The position numbers and the translations under genes were made by a program. A model generated the notes under the pieces. It was not told the origin of the DNA and made no database searches. It saw nothing but the letters and a program-made list of their open reading frames with translations. From assembly GCA_964651325.1 (NCBI GenBank), contig CAZYXP010000065.1, positions 1 to 16,866 on the forward strand: DNA of 16,866 bases, read 5' to 3'. The stretch is from JADFOB01 sp964651325 (GTDB lineage Bacteria; Planctomycetota; Phycisphaerae; UBA1845). Below, in pieces: positions 12,545 to 16,866 of this stretch. Within the stretch, counting starts at the first letter, position 1; the number at the start of each line of letters is the position of its first letter.

Positions 12545-13525
12545 CTACTCGGATGACTCCGGTTCCCACCACAAGACGTTGTACTGGTCCTGGTTCTGGT
12601 GCTTGGAAGCAAACTTGGCTTGCTCCTCATTGAGACGCTCTTGGTAGAACTCAACGCCTCTGGCACAGCCCGTCACATAGGTCTTGAGATCGTCTCGATC
12701 GCCGCCCGAAAGCGCTCCCTTGCGGCTTGCTTCCGCCACGATCAGGTCGAAGCCTCGAACAAAGGCTTCGCCCAGTTCCGGTGGATTGGCTTCTTTGCAA
12801 TCGCGTTGCAGCATCATCATCGCCCAGGTAGACAAATCAACGTAGGCGCTGCGCGCGTAACACAGGTAGAGTCGAATCAACTCGCCGCGTTGGCGGCGAC
12901 CCTTGCCGTACTTTACGATCTTCTGCTTGGTTTCCCTGGCTTTCAAGACGGTCGGCACACGATCGTTGAGCCAGTCCTGATGCTGATAGTAGGAAACGGC
13001 GGCGTCTTGGTCGGATTCAATATCGGGCTTTGCTTTCTCCATCGCCGCTTTGATCGGTTGGGTAAGCACCTTGGGGTCCGCCGACTCGGGCAGATGAAAA
13101 AACAGATCGATCAAGCGTTCGTAGAATTGGTCGGCCAAACGATGGCCGAGCAGATGCCCATAATACTTGGTCGCCGTATCTTGCAAGGCGTCGTCGCCCA
13201 GATCGGCCATGACGGCGATCGCCGCCATCGAGCGCGCAAAATGGACGTTTTCCTTTTCGTCGCGATCCAGATGGTTCGCCATATCGCCGATCGCGGATCC
13301 AAGGCAATGGAAGCGGGCTAACTCGCCACATCGCACGAGCTGTCCCTCCTTCAACGATCCCGGCGAATTCTGCAAGACGCTGCGGACAAAATCGGCAGCC
13401 TGTTTGGGATCGACTCCCTTGGGCAGGCCAGTCAACCCCTCGTATTCTCCGCCGTTGACAAAACGGTCCAAGAGATCCTTGGCTTTTGATGATTCGAGGT
13501 ATCCATGGGGCGGTTTGGGTAACAT
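12545..13525 (-). CDS. Protein of unknown function encoded next to the LysM-metallopeptidase
   Basis: A 326-aa soluble protein, predicted mostly helical, that I do not recognise. Visible features are a helical middle with LADQFYERLIDLFFHLPES, a basic stretch ETKQKIVKYGKGRRQRGELI and an aromatic, acidic C-terminus (VLWWEPESSE). There is no signal peptide, membrane segment or nameable catalytic motif. It starts 15 nt after the LysM-metallopeptidase gene. The AGGAG used as its Shine-Dalgarno overlaps that gene's TAG stop, so the two are almost surely cotranscribed and perhaps coupled. This tight pairing makes it the best candidate for an immunity protein or chaperone of that putative effector, but that rests on position alone. 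Confidence 0.72.
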   Translation of the reverse strand: MLPKPPHGYLESSKAKDLLDRFVNGGEYEGLTGLPKGVDPKQAADFVRSVLQNSPGSLKEGQLVRCGELARFHCLGSAIGDMANHLDRDEKENVHFARSMAAIAVMADLGDDALQDTATKYYGHLLGHRLADQFYERLIDLFFHLPESADPKVLTQPIKAAMEKAKPDIESDQDAAVSYYQHQDWLNDRVPTVLKARETKQKIVKYGKGRRQRGELIRLYLCYARSAYVDLSTWAMMMLQRDCKEANPPELGEAFVRGFDLIVAEASRKGALSGGDRDDLKTYVTGCARGVEFYQERLNEEQAKFASKHQNQDQYNVLWWEPESSE

Positions 13526-13540
13526 GATCCGCTTTGGCTC

Positions 13541-15742
13541 CTAAAGGTTTGACCCGGGCGCGGGTTCGAGCGTCCTCAGGTTCTCAAGGACGAATGAAGA
13601 AAGCGAACGAAACCGCTTGACGGGAGACGGCTTGGCCCCGCCCAACGTCTCGGCGACGGCTTGCAAATTGTTAACGTTCTTCTTGACGACGGCGAACTTG
13701 ACTGTCAGAGGATCGTCCGACATGCGTTTATGGATAAAATTCGGCTCGCGGTTAAACGCCGACATCCACTCTGAATAGGACAGATTGACATTGTTGTCAT
13801 ACGTCGCACCATCCATGTCCGTTTCGTTGGCGTCCGAACCTGTCGTATGAAAAGCGTCCAAGAGCACATGCCCGGCTTCGTGTGTCAGTACGGTTCGCGC
13901 TGCGGCCCCGCCTTGGTCCAGAAAAACACACATCGAGTGCGACCGAACCGGGCGGATTCGAGCTTTGACATCGCGATAGGGCAGCAGCGCTTTGCCCAGC
14001 AGCGATGCCCGGGTGAAGCCGTTGACCAACATGACGCACAGATGGTCCGTGCCCGTGTTGTAGTTTTTGCACACGGCGCGATAGTCCATGCTGCCCACGA
14101 TCTGAGCGTCTGTGGACTTGGCGATGCCATACTGATCTCTGGGATCGCGCACGCTGGCGTTGTTGAAGGTTCCGGTGTGGGCCAGCTTCTGGGTCGAGTC
14201 GGTCGAACTGGCTGCAATGATCCGTGCCGGTGTGGCATCAGCCTTGAAACACAGAATATCACAGGAGCCGAAGTTGTTGCTTGAACTGATCACGGGCGGG
14301 TTCTTGAGCACCGTACACGTAATCCCTTTGGCACGCAGCGCGTTGGCGAGCTTCCGAGCGGTTTGCACCGGCGTGTCCTTGCGCGAGGTGGTGATGGTCC
14401 CCGTCACATTGGTCGCGCCCAGATTCACCGTGGCATTCATGGATCCGCCGCCTGACGCTTTCACACCGTCAAAATCAGAAACGGCAATCATGTTGTTGGG
14501 CAGCGGAACGTCTAGAACCTGGTTGCCGACGAGCTTCACCCCAACGTCCGACTGGGCCAGCGTGAGCCGATAGTTCGTGAAAATCATCGTATCGGCTTGC
14601 GCATTGGAGACTCCGGATCCGGCGGCTCCTCCGACCCTCACCACCTTGATCTTCAACGCTTTTTCGCTCTTGCCGACGTTCCCGATGGTGCGCGCCCGGC
14701 ATTTTGCGGCAGCGGTCGTCGCGCCACAATCACGCGCCTCCTTGTCGCCGAGGACTCTCAAGTCCAGAATCTCGATCCGCTTGTCCGTCGTGCTGGGCAC
14801 GACGAGGGTCTGCTTGGACACGTCCGTACCGGCGTCCGCTGTCGGGCTGGTACGGCCGTAGGGACGCTTGGCGGTCTGATCCTGCGTGTCAATTACCAAC
14901 CGTAAGTAGTGAGATCGATACCACGGCGAGTCCGCGGCCACCTGCTTGCAAACCACGTCTACCAGCTTGGTGCCTGTTTCGGTCATGTCCTCCCACGACT
15001 CAATCTGTGCGGTGGTGTTTAACTTCGGCTTCTGCGTTTGGATCGTGATCTTAAGCTCGGTTTCGCCGGCTTTTCGCGCGTGATCGTCCCAGACCTGAAT
15101 CTTGAAGTGATCCGGGTCTGCGCTGGCATCGGCGTCGTGACCGAAGAAAGTATGGTCACGCCAATCGCCGTTCGTCTTCCCTGCGCCCTGGCGCGTCGGA
15201 ACAAAATTGCTCACCTTCAGTTTCTCTTGCTCATCCGCTACCGCGCTCTTGGGATCCGGCTGATTGTTGTCCTTGATAAACCAAAGGCGTTTGGGCGGTT
15301 CGCCAACGCGGACGAATTCGTGAGTCTTCTCGGTTTCTCCCGAATCGGTGTTGGGCGTCACCGGTGGCACCTTGACCTCGTCTCCCGGTTTTACCTGGCG
15401 ATTGGCAATGGCCGGATTGGCATCGCGTAGCTTCTTGCAATTTCGGAACCCGTTGGCCACGGCAATGCCACACAACGTGTCGCCATCCTTGGCGATAACC
15501 GTCTTGAAGTCCTCCGGGACCGGCTCGGGCGTCGGCGGTACGACCGGAGGAGGCGGTGCGGGGGCCTCTCGCTCGGGGAGGATCAACCGATCCCCAGGGA
15601 AAATCAGATCCGGGTTGGGACGTAGCTCGCGAAACGCGTCGTTGTCTTCGTGGTAATAGATCTCTTGCCACGTCTCGTAACCGTGATCCTGAGCGATCTT
15701 CGACAGCCAATCGCCTGACTTTACGATGTATTCCGTTCCCAT
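13541..15742 (-). CDS. Double-LysM protein with C-terminal zinc-metallopeptidase-like domain; T6SS effector candidate
   Basis: A 733-aa protein. Two LysM modules (residues 4-56, YIVKSGDWLSKIAQDHG; and 70-127, IAKDGDTLCGIAVANG to KPGDEVKVP) flank a Pro-rich linker; LysM binds peptidoglycan-type glycans and also occurs on tail or spike proteins of contractile systems. A long beta-rich middle (about 135-510) contains no family I recognise. The C-terminal part carries TVLTHEAGHVLLDAFH (618-632), a HExxH zinc motif with Glu622 as probable general base and His632 or a later residue as third ligand. The spacing HExxH-x6-H is one residue longer than the metzincin HExxHxxGxxH. Several Cys suggest disulphides after delivery. 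GGGAGG (15751-15756) lies 8 nt before the ATG. Encoded 38 nt after vgrG. A peptidoglycan- or protein-degrading effector is inferred; a structural LysM spike component is the alternative. Confidence 0.82.
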   Translation of the reverse strand: MGTEYIVKSGDWLSKIAQDHGYETWQEIYYHEDNDAFRELRPNPDLIFPGDRLILPEREAPAPPPPVVPPTPEPVPEDFKTVIAKDGDTLCGIAVANGFRNCKKLRDANPAIANRQVKPGDEVKVPPVTPNTDSGETEKTHEFVRVGEPPKRLWFIKDNNQPDPKSAVADEQEKLKVSNFVPTRQGAGKTNGDWRDHTFFGHDADASADPDHFKIQVWDDHARKAGETELKITIQTQKPKLNTTAQIESWEDMTETGTKLVDVVCKQVAADSPWYRSHYLRLVIDTQDQTAKRPYGRTSPTADAGTDVSKQTLVVPSTTDKRIEILDLRVLGDKEARDCGATTAAAKCRARTIGNVGKSEKALKIKVVRVGGAAGSGVSNAQADTMIFTNYRLTLAQSDVGVKLVGNQVLDVPLPNNMIAVSDFDGVKASGGGSMNATVNLGATNVTGTITTSRKDTPVQTARKLANALRAKGITCTVLKNPPVISSSNNFGSCDILCFKADATPARIIAASSTDSTQKLAHTGTFNNASVRDPRDQYGIAKSTDAQIVGSMDYRAVCKNYNTGTDHLCVMLVNGFTRASLLGKALLPYRDVKARIRPVRSHSMCVFLDQGGAAARTVLTHEAGHVLLDAFHTTGSDANETDMDGATYDNNVNLSYSEWMSAFNREPNFIHKRMSDDPLTVKFAVVKKNVNNLQAVAETLGGAKPSPVKRFRSLSSFVLENLRTLEPAPGSNL

Positions 15743-15750
15743 ATGGAAAT

Positions 15751-15756
15751 CCTCCC
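15751..15756 (-). promoter_or_regulatory. Strong Shine-Dalgarno site of the LysM-metallopeptidase gene
   Basis: GGGAGG on the minus strand, 8 nt before the ATG at 15742, in the 38-nt gap after the vgrG stop. It fixes the start and is among the strongest such sites in the window. Confidence 0.7.
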
Positions 15757-15780
15757 GATTCTTCCGCTCGGTGGCTGGGG

Positions 15781-16866
15781 CTAACTGGTCTTGTCAACGG
15801 CCTCGGCATCAAGGTTGATGAACTTGATTTGGCACTCTCCGGGAACAATGCCGCTCACTTTGGCTTTGCCGTTGGAATCGGTCGTACCTTGCTTGACCGT
15901 TCCGTCGCTGGTTGTGATTTCGAACCGCTCGCTGGCAATGGGGTCGCCAAAACTGTCTTTAAGTTCAATCTCGATCCAGGATGTCGTCGGCTCGACGGTT
16001 TCGGTCGATGCGAATTCATGGCCGGCCACCGGCGCGGCACCCTCGGCGACCGCCGCTTGCGCATCCCCGGTGTAGCTGGTGTCTTTGCCCGGCACCGCGC
16101 TGTCGGCGTCGATCGGCGGCTCGACCTCGGCGGGCGAGGTCGCCTGGGCGGTCACCGGCCCAACGGGCGGACCGCTGCCGGAGTTGATGTTGACCAACGG
16201 ACCCGTGATGAAGATTGCCCCGGGCGTTAGGATGATGCTGCTTCCGCCGCACTTCAGCTCAATACCCGCGCTGGCCTCGATCTTGGCCGACGCGGCCTTC
16301 AGCGCATACGTCGCCGCCACGGTGTGCTTGTGGTTGGCGCCGTACTTGTCGACCACATCACTGCCCACGCTCGTCGAATGCGTACCACCGATCTGGATCG
16401 ATGACATCCCCCCGACGTCGAGCGACAGATCGCCGCCGAGCTTTTCATTGAGATCGCCCAGCACTTCGACGTGTTTGTTCTTCTTGACCAGCTCGAACTT
16501 GGCCTTTTCGACCGTGAGGTGATGCTCGTAGCCGACGTTCTCGACCCGGTTGGCGTTCGTGCGAAGGTGCAAATCCTTCTGGGAATAGATCAGGATTTGC
16601 TCTTTGTCTTTCAAATCTTCGAAGCGGACCTCGTTCGTGCCGCCGCCGCCCTTGCTGGTGTTCGTCTTGATGACGCTCTTGGTCTTTTCCTTGGGCAGCT
16701 CGTAGGGCGGCATCTGGTCGGCGTTGTAGACACGGCCGGTGATGATCGGCTGATCCGGATTGCCTTCCAGAAAATCGACGATGACCTCCTGGCCGACGCG
16801 CGGCAGGAACATCATGCCGTATTGCCCACCGGCCATCCCCTGGCTGACCCGAATCCAGCAGGACGA
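15781..16866 (-). CDS. vgrG: VgrG spike protein, C-terminal part (5' end beyond window), with TTR-like extension
   Basis: The last 361 residues of a T6SS VgrG spike protein; the frame is open to the window edge and the N-terminal gp27-like part lies outside. The visible part starts in the OB-fold/gp5 region with the family signature CWIRVSQGMAGGQYGMMFLP, then RVGQEVIVDFLEGNPDQPII, and EVRFEDLKDKEQILIYSQKD. The trimeric beta-needle follows (repeated short polar/aliphatic strands, EVLGDLNEKLGGDLSLDVGG, DUF2345-like SIILTPGAIFITGP). After an acidic/Pro/Ala linker the protein ends in a beta module (SWIEIELKDSFGDPI, GTTDSNGKAKVSGI, PGECQIKFINL) resembling a transthyretin-like domain. In E. coli a TTR extension on VgrG1 binds the effector Tle1, so effector docking is a reasonable inference. 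The ATG at 16836 is internal. First visible gene of the cargo operon. Confidence 0.92.
   Translation of the reverse strand, partial: SSCWIRVSQGMAGGQYGMMFLPRVGQEVIVDFLEGNPDQPIITGRVYNADQMPPYELPKEKTKSVIKTNTSKGGGGTNEVRFEDLKDKEQILIYSQKDLHLRTNANRVENVGYEHHLTVEKAKFELVKKNKHVEVLGDLNEKLGGDLSLDVGGMSSIQIGGTHSTSVGSDVVDKYGANHKHTVAATYALKAASAKIEASAGIELKCGGSSIILTPGAIFITGPLVNINSGSGPPVGPVTAQATSPAEVEPPIDADSAVPGKDTSYTGDAQAAVAEGAAPVAGHEFASTETVEPTTSWIEIELKDSFGDPIASERFEITTSDGTVKQGTTDSNGKAKVSGIVPGECQIKFINLDAEAVDKTS

Noticed and set aside
13541..15742. Housekeeping LysM peptidoglycan hydrolase unrelated to T6SS
   Set aside because: There is no signal peptide, and the gene lies 38 nt after vgrG within a spike operon, so T6SS export or spike association is more likely.

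Overview
The window looks like draft chromosomal sequence from a GC-rich Gram-negative bacterium, most probably a planctomycete or close relative. The grounds are a long DUF1559-like pseudopilin (a family greatly expanded in Planctomycetota), a myo-inositol-phosphate synthase / TIM-barrel isomerase / UbiA operon, and intergenic space filled with GC-rich dispersed inverted repeats. This placement is an inference from gene content; no rRNA or marker gene is present.

Layout. (1) Positions 136-1158, minus strand: a type II-secretion-like pseudopilin. (2) Positions 1299-4381, plus strand: a compact three-gene operon encoding an inositol-3-phosphate synthase family protein, a sugar phosphate isomerase/epimerase-like TIM barrel, and a UbiA-family prenyltransferase that overlaps the TIM-barrel gene by ATGA. 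The last two recall EboE- and EboC-type functions. (3) Positions 4382-5126: a non-coding block of tandem and inverted repeats, including a MITE-like unit with 33-bp imperfect terminal inverted repeats. It is interrupted by a 100-N scaffold gap whose two edges are an identical 55-bp sequence, so the gap is probably a contig-overlap artefact. (4) Positions 5127-16866, all minus strand: a type VI secretion (T6SS) locus, read from the right edge leftwards.

The T6SS part starts with a VgrG spike cut by the right window edge and carrying a C-terminal transthyretin-like (TTR) extension. It continues with a double-LysM protein that ends in a zinc-metallopeptidase-like HEAGH motif, an unknown 326-aa protein, a PAAR spike tip with a poly-glycine hinge and acidic tail, a 120-aa basic protein, a 559-aa multidomain protein (C2-like, acidic linker, TTR-like, Ig-like, unknown C-terminal domain), an unknown 319-aa protein, a DUF4123 adaptor with its own TTR-like domain, a 97-aa protein, and finally a sheath protein in which the TssB (VipA) and TssC (VipB) regions form one polypeptide.

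The most coherent reading is a spike-and-cargo operon. VgrG and PAAR form the puncturing tip, the DUF4123 protein loads cargo, and the LysM-metallopeptidase and the 559-aa protein are the best effector or tip-extension candidates. The unknown 326-, 319- and 97-aa proteins may be immunity, chaperone or accessory factors. TTR-like modules recur on three different proteins, which suggests a shared docking fold. Other core T6SS genes (hcp, tssE, tssK, clpV, membrane complex) are not in the window and may lie beyond the right edge.
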